Assembly: GCF_003711225.1 (NCBI RefSeq)
Contig: NZ_CP031030.1
Location: forward strand, 6,747,501-6,811,500
Direction of reading: 5' to 3'
Source of the DNA: Runella sp. SP2
GTDB taxonomy: Bacteria > Bacteroidota > Bacteroidia > Cytophagales > Spirosomataceae
DNA length: 64,000 bases
The translations under genes and the position numbers were made by a program. Shown here piece by piece: positions 42,879 to 51,440 of the stretch. The notes beneath the pieces were generated by a model, which saw only the letters and a list, made by a program, of their open reading frames with translations, searched no databases and was not told where the DNA came from. Each line of letters opens with the position of its first letter. The first letter of the stretch is position 1.

Positions 42879-44180
42879 ATGAAACACACACCTTTTTCCC
42901 GCCGTTCGTTTATCAAGACGGCGGCAGTGGGCACGGCTTCGTTGTCGTTGCCAACAATTATCCCTGCCAGTGCTTTTGGGGCCAATGACCGCGTACGCGT
43001 TGCCGTCATCGGTATCAATGGCCGTGGAAAAGACCACATTTCTGGCTTTTCAAAATTAGCCAATGTAGAAGTAGCTGCCTTGTGCGACGTAGATAACGTC
43101 GTGTTACAAGAAAGAGCGGCTGATTTTGAGAAAAAAAACAACAAAAAAGTCAAGACGTTCCAAGATTTGCGGAAGGTCTATGAAGAGAAAGAAATTGATG
43201 CCGTCAGTATCGCTACCCCTAACCACTGGCACGCGTTGGCGGCGATTTGGGCCTGCCAAGCGGGAAAAGATGTTTATGTGGAAAAACCAGGCTGTCATAA
43301 TATTTACGAAGGTCGAAAACTCGTAGAAGCTGCGACTAAATACAATCGGATTGTGCAGCACGGGGTACAGTTGCGGAGTTCGGTGGCCATGCAAGAAGCC
43401 ATCAAACACCTCCGCGAAGGACTGATTGGGAATGTCTATATGGCGCGGGCGTTGATTTATAAATGGCGTCCCGACATTGGCAATCAGCCCACGTCGCCCG
43501 TGCCTGCGGGGTTGGATTGGGACTTGTGGCAGGGTCCCGCCCAAGCCCGTGCTTTTAGTAAAAATTACGTACACTACAATTGGCACTGGTTTTGGGACTA
43601 TGGCAATGGCGACATTGGCAACCAAGGCATTCACGAAACCGACCTCGCGTTGTGGGGCTTGGACGTAGGACTGCCCGAAGAAATCACGTCGGCAGGTGGG
43701 AAGTTTTTGTGGAATGACTGCAAAGAAACGCCCGAGACGCTGACGTCAACCTACATTTATCCCAAACAAAAAAAGGTGATTGAGGTAGAAGTACGCCCGT
43801 GGATGACGAATAAAGAAGATGGCGTGGAAGTTGGAAACTTATTTTACGGCGATAAAGGCTACATGGTTATCAACGGTTACAACGACTATAAAACGTATTT
43901 GGGGAAAGAGCGTACGCCAGGCCCTGCCCGCAAAGAAGGCGGCGACCACTACCAAAACTTTATTGATGCTGTGCGTGCCCACGACAAAAAACTCTTGAAT
44001 GGCCCCGTGGAAACGGCGCATTTGTCGGCTTCGTTGGCGCACTTGGGCAATATCGCCTACCGCCTCGACCGCAAACTCAAGTTTGACCCAACTACCGAAA
44101 AATTTGTGGGAGATAAAGAGGCCAACGCGATGCTTTCTCGCAAATACCGCGCTCCTTTTATTGTACCAGATAAAGTATAG
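42879..44180 (+). CDS. Gfo/Idh/MocA family oxidoreductase (Tat-exported)
   Basis: NAD(P)-dependent dehydrogenase acting on sugars or cyclitols. Seen: a twin-arginine signal (RRSFIKTAAVGTASLSLP), Rossmann motif VAVIGINGRGKDH (about 41-53), SIATPNHWHALAA, VEKPGCHNIYEG (catalytic Lys in EKP), and the family C-terminal domain with GNGDIGNQGIHETDLALWGL. 433 aa is standard for Tat-exported members common in Bacteroidota. Substrate unknown. Divergent from the sigma gene across 149 bases; a bidirectional terminator follows. Confidence 0.9.
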   Translation: MKHTPFSRRSFIKTAAVGTASLSLPTIIPASAFGANDRVRVAVIGINGRGKDHISGFSKLANVEVAALCDVDNVVLQERAADFEKKNNKKVKTFQDLRKVYEEKEIDAVSIATPNHWHALAAIWACQAGKDVYVEKPGCHNIYEGRKLVEAATKYNRIVQHGVQLRSSVAMQEAIKHLREGLIGNVYMARALIYKWRPDIGNQPTSPVPAGLDWDLWQGPAQARAFSKNYVHYNWHWFWDYGNGDIGNQGIHETDLALWGLDVGLPEEITSAGGKFLWNDCKETPETLTSTYIYPKQKKVIEVEVRPWMTNKEDGVEVGNLFYGDKGYMVINGYNDYKTYLGKERTPGPARKEGGDHYQNFIDAVRAHDKKLLNGPVETAHLSASLAHLGNIAYRLDRKLKFDPTTEKFVGDKEANAMLSRKYRAPFIVPDKV

Positions 44181-44201
44181 AATTCTTGATTCAGAATATC
44201 T

Positions 44202-44235
44202 AAAGCCACCCAAGGTTTCGGCCTGCGGTGGCTTT
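44202..44235. terminator. Bidirectional terminator
   Basis: aaagccacc / ggtggcttt stem with a 16-base loop followed by aattttttag. It ends both the oxidoreductase gene and the convergent AraC gene, whose stop overlaps its right arm. Confidence 0.8.
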
Positions 44236-45052
44236 AATTTTTTAGATAATTGGCCAGCTCAGCGTTATTTTTTACGTAAAGTGAAGGGGCTTTGCCGATA
44301 AATTCGGTGAAGTCTTTGATAAAATGCGATTGGTCGTAGTAGCCATAATGGTAAATAAGGTCTTGCCAATCGTCTATTTTCCAGCGTTTTTGGGCTAGTT
44401 CGTTGCACAAATGCCCTACCCGACGAATGCGGGTGTAGTATTTGGGACTGACGCCTACTTTTTGCAAAAACTTCCGTTCAAACTGTCGGCGGCATACGTA
44501 AAGTTCGCTGATGACATCGTTGATGTTGATAAGTCCGCGTTTATCCACAATGAGGTTCGCGGCAAAGTCAGTACGGTCGGCAACGGGGTTTTTACGAAGA
44601 AACTGCACGTTGACAAATTGCTCCAACAGCGCCAAACGCTCACTGTGCGACGACGCCTCTTCTATTTTATCGCTGTATTCATCCACGCATTTTCCCAACA
44701 CATCACGCAGGTTGGTTCGCTCGTCCGAAAACTCATACATCGGCATCCCAAACAACGTATGCAAGCCCGCAGGCCGAAAAACGATGCCCACCATGCCAAT
44801 TTGTCCCGAAAGCTGTAACTGATAACTTTTGGTGGCTTGTCCCGTCAGGAAGTTTTTGGGGACGAGTCCGCCGTTTAGCTTTTGAGAAGTAACGCGGTAG
44901 GGAGTGCCATAATTGAAGATAATCGACGCAAAACCCGAAGGTGGCGACTCAACGGTGAGGGGCTTGGCCAGTGTTTTACTGTATTCCCAAATGTAGAAAC
45001 ATTCGACAAAGTGCTGTAGGTGCGTAGGTGGAGGAAACTTTCGGTAAAACAT
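44234..45052 (-). CDS. AraC family regulator with DUF6597-like N-terminus
   Basis: Seen: N-terminal sensing domain (about 1-160) with HLQHFVECFYIWEYS and GFASIIFNYG, and a C-terminal AraC helix-turn-helix (about 170-265) with INDVISELYVCRRQFERKFLQKVGVSPKYY and YHYGYYDQSHFIKDF. Start at the ATG 45052 gives the usual length; a GTG lies four codons upstream. The regulated genes are not obvious; the SnoaL-like gene upstream is a candidate neighbour. Confidence 0.85.
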   Translation of the reverse strand: MFYRKFPPPTHLQHFVECFYIWEYSKTLAKPLTVESPPSGFASIIFNYGTPYRVTSQKLNGGLVPKNFLTGQATKSYQLQLSGQIGMVGIVFRPAGLHTLFGMPMYEFSDERTNLRDVLGKCVDEYSDKIEEASSHSERLALLEQFVNVQFLRKNPVADRTDFAANLIVDKRGLININDVISELYVCRRQFERKFLQKVGVSPKYYTRIRRVGHLCNELAQKRWKIDDWQDLIYHYGYYDQSHFIKDFTEFIGKAPSLYVKNNAELANYLKN

Positions 45053-45130
45053 GGGGTTAGTCACGGTTTACCGAAAGGTAAGAATTAGTGGAAAAAACCT
45101 CAAAAACAACAACTATTATTTATCGAACGG

Positions 45131-45577
45131 TTACGCACCTGTCAATTGAGCCACAAAATTTTCGTGATTCCAGTTGATGGTTAAGTCCGTGATTTTGTCA
45201 TTTTCATCAAAACGAAAAACGAAAATATGGTCGCTATTGAATTTCAACCCCTTGCTAGGCAGCCCCATAAATTCCTTTTCTTGCGTTCCAAAAATCGCCA
45301 CTTTACACGTAACGGTGTCGTCTTCGGAATACATACTATCAACGGTGTTGTCAATGTCGGGAAAGCAGTCCATTAGTAAGCCCCAAACCGCTTTGCCAAA
45401 TTCGCGGAATAGCCCTTTCCCGCCTTCACCCAGAGGCTGAAACCACACGGTTGCTTCGGGCGTGGCAAGGTTAATCATGCGTTCGGTATCAAGGTCTTGG
45501 TAAGCAGAGAAAAATTCGATGCAAGTGCCTTTGCGGGTCAGTTCCGCGATTGACTCGGTCGTCTTTGTTGTTTCCAT
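45131..45577 (-). CDS. SnoaL/NTF2-like domain protein
   Basis: 148-aa protein of the NTF2-like fold, often annotated nuclear transport factor 2 family or ester cyclase. Seen: FFSAYQDLDTERMINLATPE near the start, a buried acid/Trp core (TVWFQPLGEGG), and the strand pattern HIFVFRFDENDKITDLTI then WNHENF. No signal peptide. Function cannot be deduced. It is followed at 45605 by two DinB genes on the same strand. Confidence 0.75.
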   Translation of the reverse strand: METTKTTESIAELTRKGTCIEFFSAYQDLDTERMINLATPEATVWFQPLGEGGKGLFREFGKAVWGLLMDCFPDIDNTVDSMYSEDDTVTCKVAIFGTQEKEFMGLPSKGLKFNSDHIFVFRFDENDKITDLTINWNHENFVAQLTGA

Positions 45578-45604
45578 CTTTTTTATTGTGAGGGTTGGAA
45601 TGCG

Positions 45605-46219
45605 TTATTTCGGGTAATTAGGATGCGTTTTTACTTTACGGATTTGGCGTAAATGGCGGTCCACGTGTCCCCATTGAAAAATCAACACTTGGTGCATATT
45701 TCGGGGGTTGGGAGTACCAGTAAATTCAAAATGCGCCCGCAAATCAGCTTGAGTAGTCTCAACAAATGCAAGATTGATGGCATGATTTCGCAGAAAGAAA
45801 GCCAAATTATTTTTGCCTTCGACAAAGCCCGTTGGTTTGGTGTAGTCGGAGGCGTTATGTTTGGCGTCTTCCATGATAAACTCATTGTAATAGCTGTCGG
45901 GGCGGCTGCTGGCGTTGAGTTCGGGAGTTGGTTTGTTCCGAACCCCAATGCTGATTTCACGGTTCCAAATAATCTCCCACAAGGCCAAATGCTCCACAAT
46001 TTCACCAATAGACCAGCGGTCGGCCGACTCATGAAACGCCCATTGGGCAGGGGTAAGGTTTTGGGTTTCTTTGACCAACTCATCCCGAGTTCGTTTCATA
46101 TTATCAATCGTGTACTGACGGTCAGCGGCCGTCCACAATTTGGCTGCCGTATTTTCTTGTGCCTGTACAAATGCGACAGTCGTTGTCAATAAAAATAGGC
46201 AGAAAAATAGTTTTTTCAT
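45605..46219 (-). CDS. Exported DinB-like protein
   Basis: DinB/YfiT four-helix fold with a likely metal site. Seen: signal peptide (about 1-20, ending AQAQ), then YTIDNMKRTRDELVKETQNL, WSIGEIVEHLALWEIIWNRE (metal-binding His candidate), and NMHQVLIFQWGHVDRHLRQIR (second and third His candidates). Such exported DinB proteins are common in Bacteroidota; the reaction is unknown. A second DinB gene lies upstream with a 35-base gap. Confidence 0.82.
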   Translation of the reverse strand: MKKLFFCLFLLTTTVAFVQAQENTAAKLWTAADRQYTIDNMKRTRDELVKETQNLTPAQWAFHESADRWSIGEIVEHLALWEIIWNREISIGVRNKPTPELNASSRPDSYYNEFIMEDAKHNASDYTKPTGFVEGKNNLAFFLRNHAINLAFVETTQADLRAHFEFTGTPNPRNMHQVLIFQWGHVDRHLRQIRKVKTHPNYPK

Positions 46220-46254
46220 AAATGCTGGGGCTATGATTGTAAAAAAACGACTTG

Positions 46255-46773
46255 CTAAAACAACCCTTCGGCAGGAGGTTTAATGCCTTTGAGACGGAGA
46301 TAAATGGTCGTTTGGCCGCGGTGGTGGCACACGTGTTCAAACGATTTTGCAAAAACACTTTCAACCGTTAGTTCTTGTCCAAAGACTTTCACTTTTTTCT
46401 CAAAATCAGCATCGGGTACGCCTTTCAACGCCTCAATGGTAAAATCAATGCTTTGCATGACGGTTTTGGTGACGGTTGCTTTGGAGTGATCGGCTGATTT
46501 TTCGGCTGAACCTTGATACGGACTGGCTTTGCCACTCGCGGCGGAAGCAAAGGCAAAGTTGGCGTCGGCGATGTGCATCATTTGCTGGGCATACGTACGA
46601 ATTTCTGGCGTAGGCTGAAAGCCGTAGCCATCGTCGGGCATGGCGGCGAGGTATTCGGTCATAAATTTTTTACCCCGTTCCCAATCTGCCAGCAGACGAG
46701 ACTTGGCGCTTTGGGCATAACTGAGTTGGCCCAATAGAGCGAACATCGACAGGAGTAGTAGTGATTTTTTCAT
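46255..46773 (-). CDS. Exported DinB-like protein
   Basis: Seen: signal peptide ending at SYAQ (about 20), RLLADWERGKKFMTEYLAAM, AQQMMHIADANFAFAS (first His candidate) and the C-terminal EHVCHHRGQTTIYLRLKG with a His cluster typical of the DinB metal site. 172 aa. A -7-like TACTTTTG on the minus strand at 46803-46810 may drive the two-gene DinB operon. The reaction is unknown. Confidence 0.84.
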   Translation of the reverse strand: MKKSLLLLSMFALLGQLSYAQSAKSRLLADWERGKKFMTEYLAAMPDDGYGFQPTPEIRTYAQQMMHIADANFAFASAASGKASPYQGSAEKSADHSKATVTKTVMQSIDFTIEALKGVPDADFEKKVKVFGQELTVESVFAKSFEHVCHHRGQTTIYLRLKGIKPPAEGLF

Positions 46774-46883
46774 AGAATTGGTACGTTTTAAATGTGATGG
46801 TTCAAAAGTAGTGGCTTGTTTTTAGTCGTCATTGTAAAAATGCGACATCTTGTTTAAAAGGAGTCGAGAGGGGCATTTAAACC

Positions 46884-46917
46884 AACAGAGCCGACTTTCT
46901 TAAAAGTCGGCTCTGTT
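46884..46917. terminator. Strong hairpin between DUF2853 and DinB genes
   Basis: aacagagccgacttt / aaagtcggctctgtt, a perfect 15-base stem with a four-base loop. It lies downstream of the DUF2853 gene. Confidence 0.75.
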
Positions 46918-46942
46918 GTCGTCAGATTTAAACAAAAGTGTT

Positions 46943-47278
46943 TTAAGAATAGATAGCTTCTTTTCCGAATTTTTTCACCAAAAGGTAGTAAACCACCACG
47001 CGGAGCTTGCGGTTAACACCTTTGAGCGTTGCCATGGTTTCGGCAATGGCAGCGTCGAGTTCGGGGCCATCGGTCAAGCCCAATTTCCCAATCAAGAAAT
47101 TTGTTTTTACGCGCTCAAGTTCTTCGGGGTCAGAGGCGGCCACTAACGAAGAATCTTGGTTGTAAATCGAGGGGCCTAAGCCTTTTGCTACGGCAGAGAC
47201 AAGCGCTTCGTCAGCGGCAACTCCCACACCCGTAAGTTGTTCGATAGATTTCTCTACTACTTCGGCAAATGCACTCAT
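46943..47278 (-). CDS. DUF2853 family protein
   Basis: 111-aa cytoplasmic helical protein. The pattern VEKSIEQLTGVGVAADEALV, KVNFL-like RVKTNFLIGKLGLTDGPELD and AIAETMATLKGVNRKLRVVV matches DUF2853 as I recall it; the family is widespread in proteobacteria and Bacteroidota with no known function. A hairpin terminator follows at 46884-46917. Confidence 0.75.
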   Translation of the reverse strand: MSAFAEVVEKSIEQLTGVGVAADEALVSAVAKGLGPSIYNQDSSLVAASDPEELERVKTNFLIGKLGLTDGPELDAAIAETMATLKGVNRKLRVVVYYLLVKKFGKEAIYS

Positions 47279-47364
47279 GGTAATAAAGTCTTTTTGTGGT
47301 TAAATTGAAATAGGATATACAAATGAATCGAATAATCGGAAAAAGCTTTGAAAAGTACAACTAT

Positions 47365-48078
47365 TTAGTGCCTTTTTTTGATTCTTTTGTAAACATTCCA
47401 GCATTGGAGTACTTCGTAGGTAAGGTCGTAGTCGGTCGATAAGAGCAAAAACTCCTCGGAGAAGTCGCAGAAATACCGAAAACGCTCCAAATTTTCGCCA
47501 CTCAGGTCGGTAGCCTGCCCCGCAATCATCCCAAAACGATAATTAGCCAAGTCGCGGCGGCGTTTTTCTTGCATGAGCATGGCCACTTTTCGGTCTTCTT
47601 TGGCCGATTTACTGAACAACTCATACAACAGCGTAATTGGCGACTGTGCCATGGATACGGCCTCCCCAAACGATAAATTCTTTTTGGCTTCGGGTTCGGC
47701 GAGGACTTGTTTGATTTCTTTTTCGAGTTGTTGCTCGCGTTTGGAGGCTACCCTTACTTCGGGGAGTTCGATGGCTTTGTCCAGTTTTTTGAGACGAAAA
47801 ACGATTTCGTCCGCATTGCCATTCCAACGGAAAGCACCCCGTTCGTGGGTGAGACTCGCGATTTCAATCGAATCACCCACCGAAGCATCCAAAAAGAAAA
47901 CGCCTTCTTTGTTGGTGCGCGTCATGTCGCGGTTTTTTAGGTTGGTAATGGTCGCTAGATTGACCCCTTTGCCCGTTGCGGCGTCCAACACTTTACCCAA
48001 AACATATCCTTTTTGGGCAAAAGTTTGTCCAGTTAATATACAAAAGAAGAAGAAGCAACAATATTTAAAGTAATTCAC
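47365..48078 (-). CDS. Carboxypeptidase-regulatory-like domain protein
   Basis: Exported protein. Seen: signal peptide ending near TFAQ (about 21), then a CarboxypepD_reg-like beta domain (about 25-100) with GKVLDAATGKGVNLATI and TRTNKEGVFFLD, followed by a charged helical region (about 105-237) of unknown role. This is the common Bacteroidota small protein with an N-terminal TonB-receptor-like beta domain. Function unknown. Lies 40 bases from the neighbouring cyclotransferase gene. Confidence 0.78.
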   Translation of the reverse strand: MNYFKYCCFFFFCILTGQTFAQKGYVLGKVLDAATGKGVNLATITNLKNRDMTRTNKEGVFFLDASVGDSIEIASLTHERGAFRWNGNADEIVFRLKKLDKAIELPEVRVASKREQQLEKEIKQVLAEPEAKKNLSFGEAVSMAQSPITLLYELFSKSAKEDRKVAMLMQEKRRRDLANYRFGMIAGQATDLSGENLERFRYFCDFSEEFLLLSTDYDLTYEVLQCWNVYKRIKKRH

Positions 48079-48117
48079 AGGTATAAAAGGTACGGAAATA
48101 GACTTAACGCCTGAAAG

Positions 48118-48543
48118 TTACAAATGTTGTTTGTTGTCTAAAAGCCATTGACGATAATCGCCGTGTTTAATTTGGACAAAAGCGTCGGTGGGTTGGCAAT
48201 ACAGATAGGCCCAAGCTAGTTGTTTCTGCCCAGTTTCGAGTAAAACGGGAATAGGCTCGCGTACGTATTCGGGCTGAGAATCATGAATGCCTTCATAGTA
48301 GTCGAGGCTGGGAATAACGGCGTTAAAGTCTGAAATTTCCCAAACTTCCCCGTGAACGAGTGAAGACGTATTTGAATTGAAAATGGCGCCAGGGTAACTA
48401 CCCAAATCGAATAGCTGTCCAGTAAAGGTGGCTTTCCCTTGCCAAACGGCGTTTTTACGTAATTTTTTCGCAAACGGATTAGAAAACCCTTGCATCAATG
48501 TTCCGTACACAAATAAGAGTGAAATGGAGTTTCTTACGTTCAT
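48118..48543 (-). CDS. Gamma-glutamylcyclotransferase (AIG2-like) family protein
   Basis: GGCT fold proteins release 5-oxoproline or act on similar gamma-glutamyl amides. Seen: the binding loop FVYGTLMQGFSN (about 11-22), GQLFDLGSYPGAIFN, HGEVWEIS, the Glu-containing LDYYEGIHDSQPEYVREPI and a late QKQLAWAYLY. 141 aa is typical. No signal peptide recognised with confidence. Substrate not known. It follows the DUF481 gene after 15 bases. Confidence 0.82.
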   Translation of the reverse strand: MNVRNSISLLFVYGTLMQGFSNPFAKKLRKNAVWQGKATFTGQLFDLGSYPGAIFNSNTSSLVHGEVWEISDFNAVIPSLDYYEGIHDSQPEYVREPIPVLLETGQKQLAWAYLYCQPTDAFVQIKHGDYRQWLLDNKQHL

Positions 48544-48558
48544 TCGGTTTGTAAAGGG

Positions 48559-49392
48559 TTAATTTTCAATGGAAAGTCCGAACGTCCAGCGAAAATCGTT
48601 TGATTGGCGTCCTGGTACAACGTAACTTTCGTAGGCATTTTCAAATTTTGTGCGCAGGCTAATGTTTTTATTCAAACGATAAGCCATAACAAGGGTGCTA
48701 CTCCAGCGAAAATTGTTCCGCATCGAAATGGCAGGTTGTAAAAATAATACGCTGTTGATGGTAAAACGCCCCGATGACCCAGGCGAAAATTCTCCAAAAA
48801 AACGGGTCGAATTTCGCCATACATCAATGTCGGTACGTTCGATAAAATCGGTGGTTTCGTGTAGAATTAAATTGGTTATCGAAAGGTAAGCGCGTTTTTT
48901 CTGAATGATTTTTACCCCGACACCCGCGCCTTGCGACCAGCGGTTGTTGATTTGTCGCAGATTGCTGCGTTCCCAAGCGACAAAACCAAGTCCATAAACA
49001 ATTTTTTGGTGCCAAAGCGAAGCGCGCAAATCGGCGTTAAACTCTCGCTCGGTGAGTTGGCCGCCTTGTTTCCCATAGACAAACGACGGGCTACTCGATA
49101 ACTTAAATTTGGAGTTAGGCTTCCAATCCAACGCACTTGAAAATTGCAAGAGCAAGCGTTGAACATTGCCCGTCGAAGCGGTTCCATCGACAGTAAACTT
49201 TTGGTAAAAATGACTGCTGCTGTCTTGGTCGGCTTCAGCAACGGCATAGTTGGGGTCTTCTTCATCTTCATCGTCCGACGAAGTAGCGGGCTGAGTAGCT
49301 GGTGCTGTTTGTAAAGTATCTGGGACTTGGGCAAAAGAAGGCTGCGAGTACAGTCCTAAAATGAGTAGGGAAAAATAAACGATACGATTCAT
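48559..49392 (-). CDS. DUF481 domain outer-membrane protein
   Basis: Predicted outer-membrane beta-barrel of the DUF481 family. Start at the ATG 49392 gives a signal peptide ending at SFAQ (about 22); an upstream in-frame ATG at 49425 lacks one. The mature part shows alternating strands: GNVQRLLLQFSSALDWKP, KFKLSSSPSFVYGK, NADLRASLWHQKIVYGLGF, RFTINSVLFLQPAISMRNN, ending in FRWTFGLSIEN. A -7-like TACTTTTG on the minus strand lies at 49412-49419. Likely cotranscribed with the cyclotransferase. Confidence 0.82.
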   Translation of the reverse strand: MNRIVYFSLLILGLYSQPSFAQVPDTLQTAPATQPATSSDDEDEEDPNYAVAEADQDSSSHFYQKFTVDGTASTGNVQRLLLQFSSALDWKPNSKFKLSSSPSFVYGKQGGQLTEREFNADLRASLWHQKIVYGLGFVAWERSNLRQINNRWSQGAGVGVKIIQKKRAYLSITNLILHETTDFIERTDIDVWRNSTRFFGEFSPGSSGRFTINSVLFLQPAISMRNNFRWSSTLVMAYRLNKNISLRTKFENAYESYVVPGRQSNDFRWTFGLSIEN

Positions 49393-49432
49393 GTAGCTCA
49401 AGGATTGACTACAAAAGTAACTCAAAACTTGG

Positions 49433-50518
49433 TTACGGCATTAGGAAAAGTTTGGCATTGGTGAAAGTAGTGTTTGTGTTGCCAATAAGCCAATAATACC
49501 CCTGTGGAGCGTGGGTTTGAAGTACATACTCGTCTAGCCCACTTGAAACCCACTGAAACGAAATCTCTTGCCCCAACATTGACACAAGTCGTACATCAGA
49601 AGGTAAAAGCTTGTGCAGCCGAACCCGAATAGATTGGGCTGAAGTAGGGTTTTCAAAAACCCAGATTTGAGGCTGTTCGGGTTCAATTTTTACGGCAATG
49701 ATTTTAGAAAACTCCGTGCTTCCGTCCAAATCGGTTTGGCGAAGGCGGTAATAGTTGATTCCCACCAAAGGTGTTAGGTCAGCAAATTGATACGTAGTTT
49801 GGGTCAAATGGTCGCCTCGGGACGGCGTTCGGCCAATGGTGACAAACTCTTTCAAATCCGCACTCCGTTGAATATCAAAATGGGAAGAATTGCGCTCCCA
49901 TGCCGTCCCCCAGTTGAGTTCAATTTGATTGGAAAAAGGTTTTCCTTGAAAATGAGTTAGTTCTACTGGCAGTGGATTGAGAATGACCGTGCCGTTGATG
50001 CGTAGATTATCGAGCCGAAGCGCGCCTTGGCTGCTGGTGGCGGCATAGCCATAAATGCGAAAGGTAATAGTACCTTGAGCGTCGTTAACAAAAAGAGGAA
50101 CGTTTAATCCCGCAAAACCCGAACCGACAGCAGAAGTACCGAGATTATTGGAAAAATTATCTTGACTAGAACGCACCGCGATTTGATTGGGACCGTCGGT
50201 GGTGCGGTTGAAACTAAAGGAAATCGAAGAAAGCGAAAAACGGTAGTTGGGAGAAGTCACCGAAACTTCAGCATAATCAGTGGAACTCAGTTCGCCCGTA
50301 GGCCAAAATTGAAGACTGACCGCATCACCCGTTTGTCCTGCGGGATAGCCCAAAAGTCGAACGCCAGTGATGTTTAAAGAAGAAACGCTAATGTTGGGGT
50401 TGTTACTGTTTCCGTTGGAATTGTTTTCAAAATCCCAAGATGCCGTAAAAGCAAGCTGCCCTTGCGAAACATACGACAACAAACAACCGAGAATGAGTAA
50501 GTAGCTTTTGATACGCAT
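49433..50518 (-). CDS. Secreted protein with type IX-style C-terminal region
   Basis: Seen: signal peptide ending at SQGQ (about 20), an N-terminal beta-rich domain (about 22-180), then the segment LPVELTHFQGKPFSNQIELN and HFDIQRSADLKEF (about 185-215) that is typical of Bacteroidota proteins exported by the type IX system, and a C-terminal beta region (about 280-361). The C-terminal sorting domain is less canonical (LTLNG-like motif not seen), so the export route is inference. Function unknown. Confidence 0.75.
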   Translation of the reverse strand: MRIKSYLLILGCLLSYVSQGQLAFTASWDFENNSNGNSNNPNISVSSLNITGVRLLGYPAGQTGDAVSLQFWPTGELSSTDYAEVSVTSPNYRFSLSSISFSFNRTTDGPNQIAVRSSQDNFSNNLGTSAVGSGFAGLNVPLFVNDAQGTITFRIYGYAATSSQGALRLDNLRINGTVILNPLPVELTHFQGKPFSNQIELNWGTAWERNSSHFDIQRSADLKEFVTIGRTPSRGDHLTQTTYQFADLTPLVGINYYRLRQTDLDGSTEFSKIIAVKIEPEQPQIWVFENPTSAQSIRVRLHKLLPSDVRLVSMLGQEISFQWVSSGLDEYVLQTHAPQGYYWLIGNTNTTFTNAKLFLMP

Positions 50519-50607
50519 AAACCAAGTCGTTTAAACAAGAAGAATCTCTACCTGTTTAAAAGACTTGATTAGGGAAGAAAAGTAACGAAGTGCCTGAAAA
50601 ACAACGC

Positions 50608-51429
50608 TTACAATTTTTTGGCTTGGTTCCAATACTCATCCATTTCGGCGAGGGTCATTTCGTGGAGTTGTTTGCCATCGGCCCGCGACTGACTTTCGAG
50701 GTAATTGAAGCGTTTGATGAATTTTTTGTTGGTACGTTCGAGAGCCGTTTCGGGGTTAAGGTCAATAAAACGGGCGTAATTGACGAGAGAAAATAGCAAG
50801 TCGCCAAATTCTCCTTCGGCTTTTTCGGGGTCAATCACTGAGTCGTCTTCGGCATTGAAATGCTCCTTAAACTCCGCCATTTCTTCTTCTACTTTCTCCC
50901 ACACTTGCTGTTTTTCTTCCCAGTCAAATCCCGCCCCGCGTGCTTTTTCTTGAATCCGCATGGCTTTCACCAGCGCAGGAAGCGACTGAGGGACACCACC
51001 CAAGACCGATTTTTTGCCGTCGCCTTCTTTGAGTTTGATTTGCTCCCAGTTTTGTTTCACTTTTTCCTCGGTATCGGCTTGCACGTCGCCATAAATGTGG
51101 GGGTGCCTCACGATGAGTTTTTCACAAATCCCGTGCAGCACGCTCGAAATGTCAAAGTCACCTGTTTCGGAGCCGATTTTGGCATAAAACACCATGTGGA
51201 GTAACAAATCGCCCAATTCTTTTTTGACTTCGGGCAAATCATTCTCCAAAATGGCATCTGAAAGCTCGTACGTTTCCTCAATCGTCAGGTGGCGCAGGCT
51301 TTGAAGCGTTTGCTTTTTGTCCCACGGGCACTTGGCGCGCAGGTCGTCCATGATGTTTAGCAATCGGTCGAAAGCGAGAAGTTGCTCTAAGCGTTCGGGG
51401 GAAATATCAGACAGCGTACGAGTTTGCAT
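50608..51429 (-). CDS. mazG: MazG nucleoside triphosphate pyrophosphohydrolase
   Basis: Cleaves nucleoside triphosphates to monophosphate and pyrophosphate, cleaning the nucleotide pool. Seen: two MazG domains, the first with LRAKCPWDKKQTLQSLRHL and EETYELSDAI..KKELGDLLLHMVF (about 30-115), the second with EMAEFKEHF...AEGEFGDLLFSLVNYARF (about 185-240); both have the EExxE..ExxD metal-binding pattern. 273 aa is the usual double-domain length. It lies 11 bases downstream of the M20 gene and may be in the same operon. Confidence 0.92.
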   Translation of the reverse strand: MQTRTLSDISPERLEQLLAFDRLLNIMDDLRAKCPWDKKQTLQSLRHLTIEETYELSDAILENDLPEVKKELGDLLLHMVFYAKIGSETGDFDISSVLHGICEKLIVRHPHIYGDVQADTEEKVKQNWEQIKLKEGDGKKSVLGGVPQSLPALVKAMRIQEKARGAGFDWEEKQQVWEKVEEEMAEFKEHFNAEDDSVIDPEKAEGEFGDLLFSLVNYARFIDLNPETALERTNKKFIKRFNYLESQSRADGKQLHEMTLAEMDEYWNQAKKL

Positions 51430-51440
51430 AAGTGTTAAAT

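Noticed and set aside
43104-43634. 176-codon minus-strand frame in the Gfo/Idh gene
   Set aside because: Antisense to a clear dehydrogenase; no family pattern.
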